NCBI RefSeq assembly: GCF_011043735.1
Contig: NZ_JAAKGV010000023.1
Location: forward strand, 62,001-126,000
Length of the DNA: 64,000 nt
DNA from: Methylobacterium sp. DB0501
GTDB lineage: Bacteria; Pseudomonadota; Alphaproteobacteria; Rhizobiales; Beijerinckiaceae
Direction of reading: 5' to 3'
Below the pieces are notes generated by a model. That model saw only the letters and a list, made by a program, of their open reading frames with translations, did no database searches and was not told the DNA's origin. A program made the translations under genes and the position numbers. Position 1 is the stretch's first letter, and each line of letters starts with the position of its first letter. Shown here piece by piece: positions 28,399 through 36,531 of the stretch.

Positions 28399-29631
28399 AT
28401 GACACGTTTGAGCCGGGCGCTCGCCCGCACCACCGCGCTTGCCGCCGGCCTCTGCCTCGCGGTGGCAGCCCAAGCCCAGACCGCCCAGAAGGGCGCGTCC
28501 GACGGCGTGGTGAAGATCGGCATCCTCAACGACCAGTCCGGCGTCTACGCCGATTTCGGCGGCCGCGGCTCGGTCGAGGCGGCGAAGATGGCGGTCGAGG
28601 ATTTCGGGGGCAAGGTCCTCGACGCGCCGGTGCAGATCGTCGACGCCGACCACCAGAACAAGCCGGACATCGCCTCGAACATCGCCCGGCAATGGTACGA
28701 CACCGACAAGGTCGACGCGATCATGGAGCTGACCACCTCCTCGGTGGCGCTCGCCGTGCAGGGCCTGTCGAAGGAGAAGCGCAAGATCACCATCGTCGAC
28801 GGGGCCGCGACCTCGGACCTCACCGGCAAGCAGTGCACGCCGTACGGCTTCCACTGGGCCTACGACACCCACGCGCTCGCGGTCGGCACCGGCGGCTCGC
28901 TGGTCGAGACCGGCGGCGACACCTGGTTCTTCCTCACCGCCGACTACGCCTTCGGCTCGGCGCTCCAGGCCGACGTGACGCAATATGTCACCCAGAAGGG
29001 CGGCAAGGTCGTGGGCGCGGTGCGCCACCCCCTGAGCGCCCAGGACTTCTCCTCGTTCCTGCTCCAGGCGCAAGGCTCGGGCGCCAAGATCATCGGGCTG
29101 GCCAATGCCGGGCTCGACACCGCGAACGCGATCAAGCAGGCGGCGGAATTCGGCATCGTCCAGGGCGGCCAGCGCCTCGCGGCCCTGCTGTTCACGCTGG
29201 CGGAAGTGCACGGCCTCGGCCTCAAGGCGGCGCAGGGCATCGTGCTGACCGAAGGCTATTACTGGGACCTCGACGACCAGGCCCGGGCTTTCGCCAAGCG
29301 CTACATGGCCCGCACCGGCAAGATGCCGAACATGATCCAGGCCGGCACCTACTCGTCGGTGCTGCAATACCTCAAGGCCGTGAAGGCCGCCGGCACCGAC
29401 GACACCGACGCGGTGGCGGCCAAGATGCGCGAACTCCCGGTCGACGACTTCTTCGGCCGCGGCGGCAAGGTGCAGGCCAACGGCCGCATGGTCCACGACA
29501 TGTACCTGTTCCAGGTCAAGTCGCCGGCCGAGTCGAAGGCGCCGTGGGACTATTACAAGCTGCTCGCCACGATTCCGGGCGACAAGGCGTTCCTGTCGGC
29601 CAAGGCGAGCGGCTGCCCGCTGACGCAATAG
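28399..29631 (+). CDS. ABC-type branched-chain amino acid/urea-like substrate-binding protein (orphan)
   Basis: 410 residues: a Sec signal peptide (cleavage after about AQA, residue 27) and a type I periplasmic binding fold with VVKIGILNDQSGVYADFGGR near the mature start. It shares with the protein at 34573-35784 the strings DFGGKVL, DHQNKPDI and the C-terminal SGCPLT, so the two are paralogues. GAGGAACACC precedes the ATG. No permease or ATPase gene lies beside it, so it must serve a transporter elsewhere or act in sensing. The ligand class (amino acid, amide, short-chain acid) is inferred from the Leu/Ile/Val-binding fold only. Confidence 0.85.
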   Translation: MTRLSRALARTTALAAGLCLAVAAQAQTAQKGASDGVVKIGILNDQSGVYADFGGRGSVEAAKMAVEDFGGKVLDAPVQIVDADHQNKPDIASNIARQWYDTDKVDAIMELTTSSVALAVQGLSKEKRKITIVDGAATSDLTGKQCTPYGFHWAYDTHALAVGTGGSLVETGGDTWFFLTADYAFGSALQADVTQYVTQKGGKVVGAVRHPLSAQDFSSFLLQAQGSGAKIIGLANAGLDTANAIKQAAEFGIVQGGQRLAALLFTLAEVHGLGLKAAQGIVLTEGYYWDLDDQARAFAKRYMARTGKMPNMIQAGTYSSVLQYLKAVKAAGTDDTDAVAAKMRELPVDDFFGRGGKVQANGRMVHDMYLFQVKSPAESKAPWDYYKLLATIPGDKAFLSAKASGCPLTQ

Positions 29632-29641
29632 GCGTCGCAGG

Positions 29642-29782
29642 GTCGTCCCGGGGCTCGCCGGAGGCGAGAGCCCGGGATCCAGGCACGCGGGTGTTTCGAG
29701 AGGGAGGCGAACTGCGTTCCGCCTCGTTCTTCACGAGCCGAACGTCTGGATCCCGGGCTCCGCCGCGCGGCCCCGGATCGAC
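29642..29782. repeat. Pair of inverted REP-like elements
   Basis: Two related palindromes face each other: 29642-29680 (gtcgtcccggggctcgccgg and gcgagagcccgggatcc) and 29748-29782 (ggatcccgggctccgccgcg and cggccccggatcgac). The ends ggatccag and ctggatcc are exact inverse copies, so the 141-base block can fold back on itself. Its middle contains gaggcgaact and its near-complement tccgcctc. It resembles bacterial BIME arrangements and may end transcription of the binding-protein gene. Confidence 0.6.
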
Positions 29783-29801
29783 CGGGAGGGTGCCACTCGG
29801 C

Positions 29802-29852
29802 CATGGCAAGCAATCGCCCATAGCAAGTAATCGGTCATGGCAAGTAATCGGC
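29802..29852 (+). repeat. Three tandem 17-bp repeats
   Basis: Units catggcaagcaatcgcc, catagcaagtaatcggt, catggcaagtaatcggc lie head to tail, 21 bases before the 3' end of fliX. A fourth, partial copy may start at 29853 (cacggcac). They are unrelated to the REP-like elements beside them. Confidence 0.85.
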
Positions 29853-29873
29853 CACGGCACGTCGAACGGGCGC

Positions 29874-30308
29874 TCAGGAATGGGCCCCGTGCGCGGCCCC
29901 CGCCATCCCGAGCTTTGCCAGCTCCACCTGCGCCCGCAGCTCGATATGGCCGAGGAGATCGTCGAGGCGCGGGTCGCCGGTGCTGCCGTTGCGCTCGGCG
30001 AGGCGGCCGGCGATGGCCTTCAGTTCGCTCGCGGCAACGCGGCCGCCGAGGAGTGCGGCCTTGAGGCGGTCGAGGGCGTCGAGGAGGTCGTGGCCGCGCT
30101 TGGTCGCCCGGCGGCGGCGATCGGCGGAGATCTCGTCCTGGCTCTGGAGGGTGAGGATCGCGCTCAGATTCGCGAGCGGCATCGCGCTGCCGGCGCTCAC
30201 CGGCCCGCGCGCCGCCTCGGTCCCCAGGGTGAACACGCCGCCTGCCGGCAGGGAGCGCGGTCCGGCCCCCGACAGGGGGGTGGCCGCGAGGCGGGTGTCG
30301 ACGCGCAT
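29874..30308 (-). CDS. fliX: Class II flagellar assembly regulator FliX
   Basis: 144 residues. The conserved C-terminal half is clear: RRRRATKRGHDLLDALDRLK (about 64-83), then GDPRLDDLLGHIELRAQVEL and AKLG, matching the Caulobacter FliX pattern. The N-terminal third is Gly/Ala-rich and poorly conserved, as in the family. In Caulobacter FliX monitors early flagellar assembly and licenses FlbD, the activator of sigma-54 flagellar promoters. Here it is divergent from flgI, which has a sigma-54-like element upstream. FlbD is not in this window. Confidence 0.85.
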   Translation of the reverse strand: MRVDTRLAATPLSGAGPRSLPAGGVFTLGTEAARGPVSAGSAMPLANLSAILTLQSQDEISADRRRRATKRGHDLLDALDRLKAALLGGRVAASELKAIAGRLAERNGSTGDPRLDDLLGHIELRAQVELAKLGMAGAAHGAHS

Positions 30309-30497
30309 GGGATCGGGTCCGGGTCACAGGGTTCGCTGTTCGCCCTGACAACCTCGCCCGAGTATGGTGAATGCGTCGTAAACGAGGCGGCAGAACTTGC
30401 CGCGGGGCGAAAACGACCGGGCCCGGTTCGCCCCGCCCATCCCCGGCCCTGAAACGAAGCGGTAACCTTACCAGAGACTTACGCCGGTCGGACGGGC

Positions 30498-30513
30498 TGG
30501 CACGGTCCTGGCA
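30498..30513 (+). promoter_or_regulatory. Sigma-54-like -24/-12 promoter before flgI
   Basis: tggcacggtcctggca matches TGGCACG-N4-TTGCA with one mismatch, keeping the invariant GG and GC dinucleotides exactly ten bases apart. It lies 31 bases before the flgI ATG. Taken alone this could be chance in GC-rich DNA; the better copy upstream of flgE makes it more believable. Confidence 0.5.
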
Positions 30514-30543
30514 CACCGGTCCCTTGAGTTTCGGGACCCCGTC

Positions 30544-31659
30544 ATGCGCCTTCGCCTCCTCGTCCTCGCCTGCTGCTCGGCCTTTCTGGCCTTCCTCTCC
30601 GCCTCCCCGGCCCTCGCCCTGTCGCGGGTGAAGGATCTCGCCAGCGTCGAGGGGATGCGGACCAACCAGCTCATCGGCTACGGCATCGTGGTCGGGCTCA
30701 ACGGCACCGGCGACACGCTGAACAACGCGCCCTTCACCAAGCAGTCGGTGCAGGCGATGCTGGAGCGCCTCGGGGTCAACACCCGCGGCGCCACCATGCG
30801 TACCGCCAACCTCGCCGCCGTGATGGTGACGGCGAACTTGCCCCCCTTCGCCGCGCAAGGGACCCGGATCGACGTCACGGTGTCGTCGCTGGGCGACGCC
30901 AAGTCGCTCCAGGGCGGCACGCTGCTCGTGACGCCGCTGCTCGGCGCCGACGGCGAGGCCTACGCGGTGGCGCAGGGCTCGCTCGCCATCGCGGGCTTCC
31001 AGGCCGAGGGCGACGCGGCCAAGATCACCCGCGGCGTGCCGACCAACGGCCGCATCGCCAACGGCGCGGTGATCGAGCGCGAGATCGCCTTCAAGCTCAA
31101 CGAGCAGAAGTGCCTGCGCCTGTCCCTGCGCAACCCGGACTTCACCACCTCGAAGCGGATCGCCGCGGCGATCAACGACTTCATGGGCGCCGACACCGCC
31201 GAGCCGACCGATCCCTCCACCGTCACGCTGCAGGTGCCGCCGCGCTACCAGGGCAACATGATCCGGCTGCTCACCGAGATCGAGCAGCTGAAGGTCGAGC
31301 CCGACCAGACCGCCCGGGTGGTGATCGACGAGCGCTCCGGCATCATCGTGATGGGCCGCGACGTGCGGGTCTCCACCGTGGCGGTGGCGCAGGGCAACCT
31401 CACCGTCACCATCACCGAGCAGCCGCAGGTGAGCCAGCCGGCGCCGCTCTCCAACGGCGAGACCGTGGTGGTGCCGCGCACCGCCCTCAAGGTCGATGCC
31501 GGCGAGAAGAACAAGCTCGCCCTGGTCAAGGAGGGCGTGACCCTGCGCGAGCTGGTCGACGGGCTCAACGCGCTCGGCATCGGCCCGCGCGACCTGATCT
31601 CGATCCTCCAGGCGATCAAGACCGCCGGTGCGCTCCAGGCCGACATCGAGGTGATGTGA
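30544..31659 (+). CDS. flgI: Flagellar P-ring protein FlgI
   Basis: 371 residues with a Sec signal (LLVLACCSAFLAFLSASPAL, cleavage near residue 25) and the strongly conserved start of mature FlgI, SRVKDLASVEGMRTNQLIGY with GIVVGLNGTGD. The end, LRELVDGLNALGIGPRDLIS and ILQAIKTAGALQADIEVM, is also typical. It polymerises in the periplasm to form the ring around the distal rod in peptidoglycan. First gene of a flgI-flgJ-flgN-like run; FlgA and FlgH are not adjacent here. Confidence 0.97.
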   Translation: MRLRLLVLACCSAFLAFLSASPALALSRVKDLASVEGMRTNQLIGYGIVVGLNGTGDTLNNAPFTKQSVQAMLERLGVNTRGATMRTANLAAVMVTANLPPFAAQGTRIDVTVSSLGDAKSLQGGTLLVTPLLGADGEAYAVAQGSLAIAGFQAEGDAAKITRGVPTNGRIANGAVIEREIAFKLNEQKCLRLSLRNPDFTTSKRIAAAINDFMGADTAEPTDPSTVTLQVPPRYQGNMIRLLTEIEQLKVEPDQTARVVIDERSGIIVMGRDVRVSTVAVAQGNLTVTITEQPQVSQPAPLSNGETVVVPRTALKVDAGEKNKLALVKEGVTLRELVDGLNALGIGPRDLISILQAIKTAGALQADIEVM

Positions 31660-31712
31660 GCCCGGCTCGCCCCCCTCTTCCCTGCCCTTCCCCCGTTACG
31701 AGGTCCACGCCG

Positions 31713-32048
31713 ATGCTTCCCCTCGCTTCCCTCGCGGCCTCCGCCGGCCTGGCGGTCGGCCAGGCCCTCGCCGGGGCAGTCTCGTCCGGCCCGGCGAGCG
31801 CCGACAAGGCCAAGATGCAGAAGACCGCCAAGGACTTCGAATCGATGTTCCTGGAGCAGAGCCTCGACGTGCTCAACCGCTCGGAAGGCACCGACGGGCC
31901 GCTCGGCGAGAACGGTACCGGCGGCGGCGTCTACCGCTCGATGCTCAACAAGGAATACGCCCAGTCGATCGTGCAGAGCGGCGGCGTCGGCATCGGCGAT
32001 CAGGTGATGCGCGAGATGCTGCGGCTCCAGGGAGGCGCCAATGGCTGA
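31713..32048 (+). CDS. flgJ: Rod-binding protein FlgJ, N-terminal domain only
   Basis: 111 residues. It contains just the rod-binding domain: TAKDFESMFLEQSLDVLNRS (about 32-51), then GGGVYRSMLNKEYAQSIVQS and GIGDQVMREMLRLQ. The muramidase domain of enterobacterial FlgJ (about 313 residues) is absent, as is usual in alphaproteobacteria, where a separate SltF-type enzyme cuts peptidoglycan. It is 53 bases after flgI and overlaps the next gene by eight bases. Confidence 0.88.
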   Translation: MLPLASLAASAGLAVGQALAGAVSSGPASADKAKMQKTAKDFESMFLEQSLDVLNRSEGTDGPLGENGTGGGVYRSMLNKEYAQSIVQSGGVGIGDQVMREMLRLQGGANG

Positions 32049-32523
32049 GGTCGTCCGCCCCGCCCCGGTCGCGGATGCCGACGCCGCCGAGCGCCTGGTC
32101 GCCGAGACCCTGACCACCATGCGCGACCTCGAGGCCCTGCTCGGGCGCGAGAGCGACCACATCCGGGTCGGGCGTCTCGCCGAGGGCCTGGCCGAGGCAC
32201 CGCAGAAGACCGCGCTCGCCGGCGCCTACCTGCAGGGCCTGCAGGCGGTGAAGGCGAATGCCGTGGCGCTCGCCCGCTTCGCCCCCGAGGGGATCGCGGC
32301 GCTCCGCGAGGCCCATGGCCGCTTCTCGGAAGCGGTCGCCGCCAACCAGGCGGTGCTGGCGACCGCCCGGTCGGTCTCGGAAGGGCTGCTGCGCAGCCTC
32401 TCGGCGGAGATCACCCGCAGCGCCGAGCCCAAAGGCTACGGCACCGGCTACGGCGGCCGCCCGGCCCCCTCCCCCTACGGCCAGCGCCGCAGCGCGCCGC
32501 TGGTGCTGTCGCGCAGCCTGTAG
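32041..32523 (+). CDS. FlgN-like flagellar chaperone candidate
   Basis: 160 residues, helical, beginning MAEVVRPAPVADADAAERLV. Two long helices (about 15-55 and 75-125) and a Gly/Pro/Tyr-rich tail (YGTGYGGRPAPSPYGQRR) make it look like FlgN-type chaperones, which keep the hook-junction proteins FlgK and FlgL soluble. No sequence motif proves this. It starts within the last codons of flgJ, so it belongs to the flgI-flgJ operon. Alternatively an unnamed basal-body accessory. Confidence 0.6.
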   Translation: MAEVVRPAPVADADAAERLVAETLTTMRDLEALLGRESDHIRVGRLAEGLAEAPQKTALAGAYLQGLQAVKANAVALARFAPEGIAALREAHGRFSEAVAANQAVLATARSVSEGLLRSLSAEITRSAEPKGYGTGYGGRPAPSPYGQRRSAPLVLSRSL

Positions 32524-32524
32524 C

Positions 32525-32863
32525 TCAGTGCCCGGTGCCGAGCCGGATATAGGCCCGGGCCGGTCCGTACTCGGTCTGCGTCCGGGTATCGATCGCGACC
32601 CGGCCGGAGCCGCTGACCACGCCCCGCGCCGCCCCGTCGAGCGAAGCCCCGGGCCGGGCGGGGACCGGCGTGCCGGCCTCGGCCCGCACCCGGCCGCTGA
32701 TCCGCGTGCAGGGCCCGCCGGGCGTGAAGCGGACGAAGCCCGGCCCCTCGTGCGGGCAGGTCTCGGGCGCCCTGGCGATGGGAAGGTCGCGGACGTCGAG
32801 GGCGTGGGCCGGCAGAGCAGCGAGCAGGGCGGCAGCCGCCAGGATCATCGATGTCGTGCGCAA
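32525..32863 (-). CDS. Short periplasmic protein resembling the N-terminus of Rhizobiales porins
   Basis: 112 residues with a Sec signal (SMILAAAALLAALPAHA). The mature part matches the start of Omp2b/Porin_2-type porins: a Cys pair bracketing EGPGFVRFTPGGPCTRISGR, then GRVAIDTRTQTEYGPARAYI. After this the porin would continue for 300 or so residues, but here the gene ends RLGTGH. Either a porin stump kept as a small gene or a truncated pseudogene; an intact signal peptide and clean stop favour the former. The gene faces the flagellar operon tail to tail, one base apart. Confidence 0.65.
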   Translation of the reverse strand: MRTTSMILAAAALLAALPAHALDVRDLPIARAPETCPHEGPGFVRFTPGGPCTRISGRVRAEAGTPVPARPGASLDGAARGVVSGSGRVAIDTRTQTEYGPARAYIRLGTGH

Positions 32864-33061
32864 GGCCGGCCCTCCTCTTCGGGTGTCGAGAGAAGCATGG
32901 CGGGGGCGGGAGCGCCAGGGCGTGGGGGACGGGGTTTCGCGCGATCTCGCGCGGGACGCAGCAGGAACGTCGCCAGATGCAGCGCGGGCGTTCCCCTCTC
33001 CCCGTGGGGGAAAAGGAGGGATCCCGCGCGCTCCTTTACAGAATGCGCCTCGGCGGACGCC

Positions 33062-34267
33062 TCACCCCAGGCACCGCTCGAAGATCTCCTCCGCCTGCCT
33101 GACCGTCATCCTGCGCGCCGCGGGGCTCGCGATGATCGTGCGGTCGTTGGCGGTGGCTGGGTCGAAGTCCTTGGCGGCGATGCCGGCATAGAGGCCGGGC
33201 ACGGCCCGGAGCGCCATCTCGCGCACGCGCTCGCGGGGCAATTGCTCGGGGGTGAAGCGGGCGGGAAAGCCGATATCGGCGTAGAGCGCCCGGACGGCGT
33301 CGGCGCACGCCGCGATCGTCTCCTGGCGCGACAGCCCGGCCGTCTCGACCTCCAGCGCGTCGGCCAGCGGCTTCACCTTGGCGGGCAGCACCGCGAGGTT
33401 GAACGCGACGACGTGCGGCAGCAGCACCCCGACGCCGTAGGGGTGGGGCAGGTCGAGATGGCCTTCGAGCGGCAGCGACAGGGCATGGCCGTGGCCGAGG
33501 CGGGCATTGCCGCAGGCGATGTTGGCCATGCAGGAGGCGACGAGGTTGTCCTCCCGCGCACGGTCGTCGTCGGAATTGATCGAGGCGCGTAAGGACGCGG
33601 CCTGGAGGCGCACGGCGGCGAGGGCCACCGCGTCGGTGAGCGGCGAGGCGATGCCGCTCAGATAGGCCTCGACGCCGTGGGTCAGCGCGTCGACCGCCGG
33701 CAGGGCCGCGACGTGCATCGGCAGCGAGCGCAGGGTGACGGGATCGAGGATCGCCGCGTCGGGGAAGCTCAAGGGCCCGCCGCCCAGGAGCTTGAGGTGG
33801 CGCACCTCGTCCTTGACGATGGTCCATTGCGAGACCTCCGAGCCGGACCCGGCGGTGGTCGGCACCATGATCATCGGCAGCGCCTTGCGGTCGAACCGGC
33901 CGACGCCGGTGCAGTCCACCATCGGCTTGTGGTTCGTCGCCACGATGGCGATGCCCTTGCCGGTGCACATCACCGAGCCGCCGCCGATGCACACCACGCC
34001 GTCGAGCCCGTCGCGGCGCACCCGGTCGCCCTGGTCGTCGATGTGCGAGCAGCGGGCGTCGATCCCGCACTCGTCGAAGCGCGAGACCGCGATCCCGGCG
34101 TCGGCGAGGACCGCCAGCGCGTCGGCGTGGAACCCCTGCGCCGAGATCACCGGATCGGACACCACCAGCACCCGGGTCATCTTGAGGTCGCGGGCGAGCG
34201 TGCCGATGGTGGCGAGGGCGCCGGCGCCCGCGACGATCCGGGTCGGCATGTAGAAGCTGGTGATCAT
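33062..34267 (-). CDS. Iron-containing alcohol dehydrogenase
   Basis: 401 residues, group III Fe-ADH family. NAD-binding shows as GGGSVMCTGKGIAIV (about 95-109) with the upstream LVVSDPVISAQGF; VPTTAGSGSEVSQW follows. Metal ligands lie in AVDALTHGVEAY (Asp and His) and in GHGHALSLPLEGHLDLPHPY (two His), the expected one-Asp three-His set. GAGGAG precedes the ATG. Such enzymes interconvert alcohols, lactaldehydes or hydroxy acids and aldehydes with NAD(P)H. The substrate is unknown. Divergent from a binding-protein gene; the shared 305-base interval suggests common control. Confidence 0.92.
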   Translation of the reverse strand: MITSFYMPTRIVAGAGALATIGTLARDLKMTRVLVVSDPVISAQGFHADALAVLADAGIAVSRFDECGIDARCSHIDDQGDRVRRDGLDGVVCIGGGSVMCTGKGIAIVATNHKPMVDCTGVGRFDRKALPMIMVPTTAGSGSEVSQWTIVKDEVRHLKLLGGGPLSFPDAAILDPVTLRSLPMHVAALPAVDALTHGVEAYLSGIASPLTDAVALAAVRLQAASLRASINSDDDRAREDNLVASCMANIACGNARLGHGHALSLPLEGHLDLPHPYGVGVLLPHVVAFNLAVLPAKVKPLADALEVETAGLSRQETIAACADAVRALYADIGFPARFTPEQLPRERVREMALRAVPGLYAGIAAKDFDPATANDRTIIASPAARRMTVRQAEEIFERCLG

Positions 34268-34572
34268 GCGGGCATCTCCTCGGGGAGCGGGGCGCCTGTC
34301 TCGTCGGGCCCTCGCGATCGTGCCGGCGGTGTCGCCCGGTGACAGGCGCACCGTCCAATACAAAGATCGGGCGCGAGCCATAGCCGGCGACGATGGCGGG
34401 GCGCCGCAGCCGGAAGCGCCCGGCTGCCATACCGGGAAACGATGACGGAGCCCCGCGCAAACTATTGGACGGCGATTGGTGGGTTCCGCAATACCATCGC
34501 ACCCGTCACGCATCGCCACGACGCCCGAGAACGGGCGCGGGAAAGGCCGGTGCCGATTCCGAGGAAACGCCC
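34268..34572. other. Divergent promoter interval between Fe-ADH and binding protein
   Basis: About 305 bases. It should hold both promoters. The segment 34340-34400 is rich in short inverted pieces, but I found no convincing operator, repeat or RNA gene. Confidence 0.4.
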
Positions 34573-35784
34573 ATGTCCCGCACCGCCTGGACGCGACGCG
34601 CCGCCGTCGCCGGCCTGCTCGCCACGACGCTGACCGCTTCCGCCTTCGCCGCCGAGACGCCCTTGCGCATCGGCGTGATCGAGGACCTGTCGGGGATGTA
34701 TTCCGGCAATGGCGGGCCGAACATGGTGCTGGCCGCCACGATGGCGGCGGAGGATTTCGGCGGCAAGGTGCTGGGCCGGCCGATCGAGGTGATCGGCGTC
34801 GACCATCAGAACAAGCCCGATATCGGCTCGGGACTGGCGCGCCAGCTCGTCGACCAGCGCGGCGTCACCGCCTTCGTGCTCGGCGGCGCCAGCTCGGTGG
34901 GCCTGGGCGTGCAGGCCTACGCCAGGGAGCGCAAGATCACCACGATGGTGACCGGCGGCTACGCCTCGCAGTTCTCCGGCCCCGGCTGCTCGCCCTACGG
35001 CACGCAATGGGTGCCCTCGACCGGCGAGCTCGCCAACGCGGTGGCGGGCGCCGTGGTGCAGGGCGGCGGCAAGACGTGGTATTTCATCACCGCCGACTAC
35101 GTGTTCGGCCACGGGCTGGCGGCGGATGCCGGCAAGGCCGTGAAGGCCGCCGGCGGCACGGTGGTCGGCGAGATCCGCCATCCGTTGGGGGCCACCGACA
35201 TCTCGTCGCAGCTGATCCAGGCCCAGTCCTCGGGCGCCGACGTGATCGGGCTCGCCAATGCCGGGCCGGACCTCGTCAACACCATCAAGCAGGCGCGGGA
35301 ATTCGGCATCACCTCGAAGGTGGTGGCGATGCTGGTCTTCACCAACAACACCGTGGCGCTCGGCCTCGATGCCGCGCAGGGCATCCGCATGGCGGTGAAC
35401 TTCTACTGGGACGCCAACGACGCCAGCCGCGCCTGGGCCCGGCGCCTGATGGCCCGCAACGGCAACGTCGTCCCGACCATGGGCCATGCCGCCGCCTATT
35501 CCTCGGTGCGCCACTACCTGCGGGCCGTCGAGAAGGCCGGCACCGACGAGGCCGGCGCCGTCAACAAGGCGATGAAGGACCTGCCCATCGACGACGGCTT
35601 CTACGGCAACCCTCGCATCCAGGCGAACGGCCGGGTGGTGATGGACATGATGCTGGTCGAGGTGAGGAGCCCGAAGGAGTCGAAGGGCAAGGCCGATCTC
35701 TACCGCGTCATCGAAACGATCCCGGGCGCCACGCTGTTCACCCCCGCCGACAAGAGCGGCTGCCCCCTGACCACCGCCGGCTGA
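34573..35784 (+). CDS. ABC-type substrate-binding protein, paralogue of 28399-29631 (orphan)
   Basis: 403 residues with a Sec signal (cleavage after about AFA, residue 26) and the Leu/Ile/Val-binding-type fold starting LRIGVIEDLSGMYSGNGGPN. Shared with the paralogue: EDFGGKVL, DHQNKPDIGS, GLANAGPDLVNTIKQAREFG and the ending SGCPLTTAG. GAGGAAACGCCC lies before the ATG. No transporter genes adjoin. The GST and LysR genes downstream on the same strand could form a loose unit with it, and the divergent Fe-ADH suggests a small alcohol, acid or amide as ligand; this is inference. Confidence 0.85.
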   Translation: MSRTAWTRRAAVAGLLATTLTASAFAAETPLRIGVIEDLSGMYSGNGGPNMVLAATMAAEDFGGKVLGRPIEVIGVDHQNKPDIGSGLARQLVDQRGVTAFVLGGASSVGLGVQAYARERKITTMVTGGYASQFSGPGCSPYGTQWVPSTGELANAVAGAVVQGGGKTWYFITADYVFGHGLAADAGKAVKAAGGTVVGEIRHPLGATDISSQLIQAQSSGADVIGLANAGPDLVNTIKQAREFGITSKVVAMLVFTNNTVALGLDAAQGIRMAVNFYWDANDASRAWARRLMARNGNVVPTMGHAAAYSSVRHYLRAVEKAGTDEAGAVNKAMKDLPIDDGFYGNPRIQANGRVVMDMMLVEVRSPKESKGKADLYRVIETIPGATLFTPADKSGCPLTTAG

Positions 35785-35799
35785 ACCGGAGCCCGCCTG

Positions 35800-36420
35800 A
35801 TGAAGCTCTTCGCCAACCCGACCTCGCCCTTCGTGCGCATCGTCCGCATGGCCCTGATCGAGAAGGGCCTGAACGAGAGCGTCGACACCGCCTTCGTCGA
35901 TGCCTGGGCCGACGACCCGGCCTTCCTCGACGCCAACCCGGCCGGCCGCGTGCCGACGCTGGTCACCGACGACGGCGTGCGGCTGACGGAAGCGCTGCTG
36001 ATCCTCAGCCACCTCGACGCGACCGGGTCGACGCCGGCGGTGCTGGCGGGCGGGCCCGCCGCGCTCTCGGCCGCCGGGATCGCGATCGGGGTGTTCGACG
36101 CCGCGGTTGCGGTCATCATCGGCCGCAAGTCGGCGCCCGGCTTCGATACCGGCCTCGTCGGCACCAAGCGGTTCCGCACCATGCGGGAGGGCCTGCGCCG
36201 CCTCGACGCGGCGTTCGCACAAGTCCGGAAGCCCGTCGTCGGCGAGCCCTTCGTTCAGGAGCCCTTCGGCCTGCCGGCCATCGCCGCGGTCACGGCATTG
36301 GACTACCTGGTGTTCCGCTTCCCCGACCACGACTGGCGAAGCCTCTGCCCGACGGTCGCGGCCTTCCGCGACGCGCAGGCGGATCGCCCCTCGGTGCGGG
36401 ACACCGTGCCGCGCGGATAA
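35800..36420 (+). CDS. Glutathione S-transferase family protein
   Basis: 206 residues. The thioredoxin-fold domain opens MKLFANPTSPFVRIVRMALI (Ser8 or so as the likely catalytic residue) and contains NPAGRVPTLV with the cis-Pro and TEALLILSHLD, the glutathione gamma-Glu site. An all-helical C-terminal domain follows (about 85-200). It conjugates or reduces electrophiles with glutathione. The start is 15 bases after the binding-protein stop, so it is probably co-transcribed. Confidence 0.9.
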   Translation: MKLFANPTSPFVRIVRMALIEKGLNESVDTAFVDAWADDPAFLDANPAGRVPTLVTDDGVRLTEALLILSHLDATGSTPAVLAGGPAALSAAGIAIGVFDAAVAVIIGRKSAPGFDTGLVGTKRFRTMREGLRRLDAAFAQVRKPVVGEPFVQEPFGLPAIAAVTALDYLVFRFPDHDWRSLCPTVAAFRDAQADRPSVRDTVPRG

Positions 36421-36531
36421 GCCCTCCCCCATCGCAGCCATGCGCTCCCCCCGAACCTCGGCTATCGTAGGGCTGACGGACATGGATCCGGCGGTTGCGG
36501 CGAAGGCCGGGGATCAGGGGGAACCGGCGCG

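Noticed and set aside
29802..29852. Possible small CRISPR array
   Set aside because: Units are contiguous, only 17 bases long, and have no spacers; there are no cas genes in the window.
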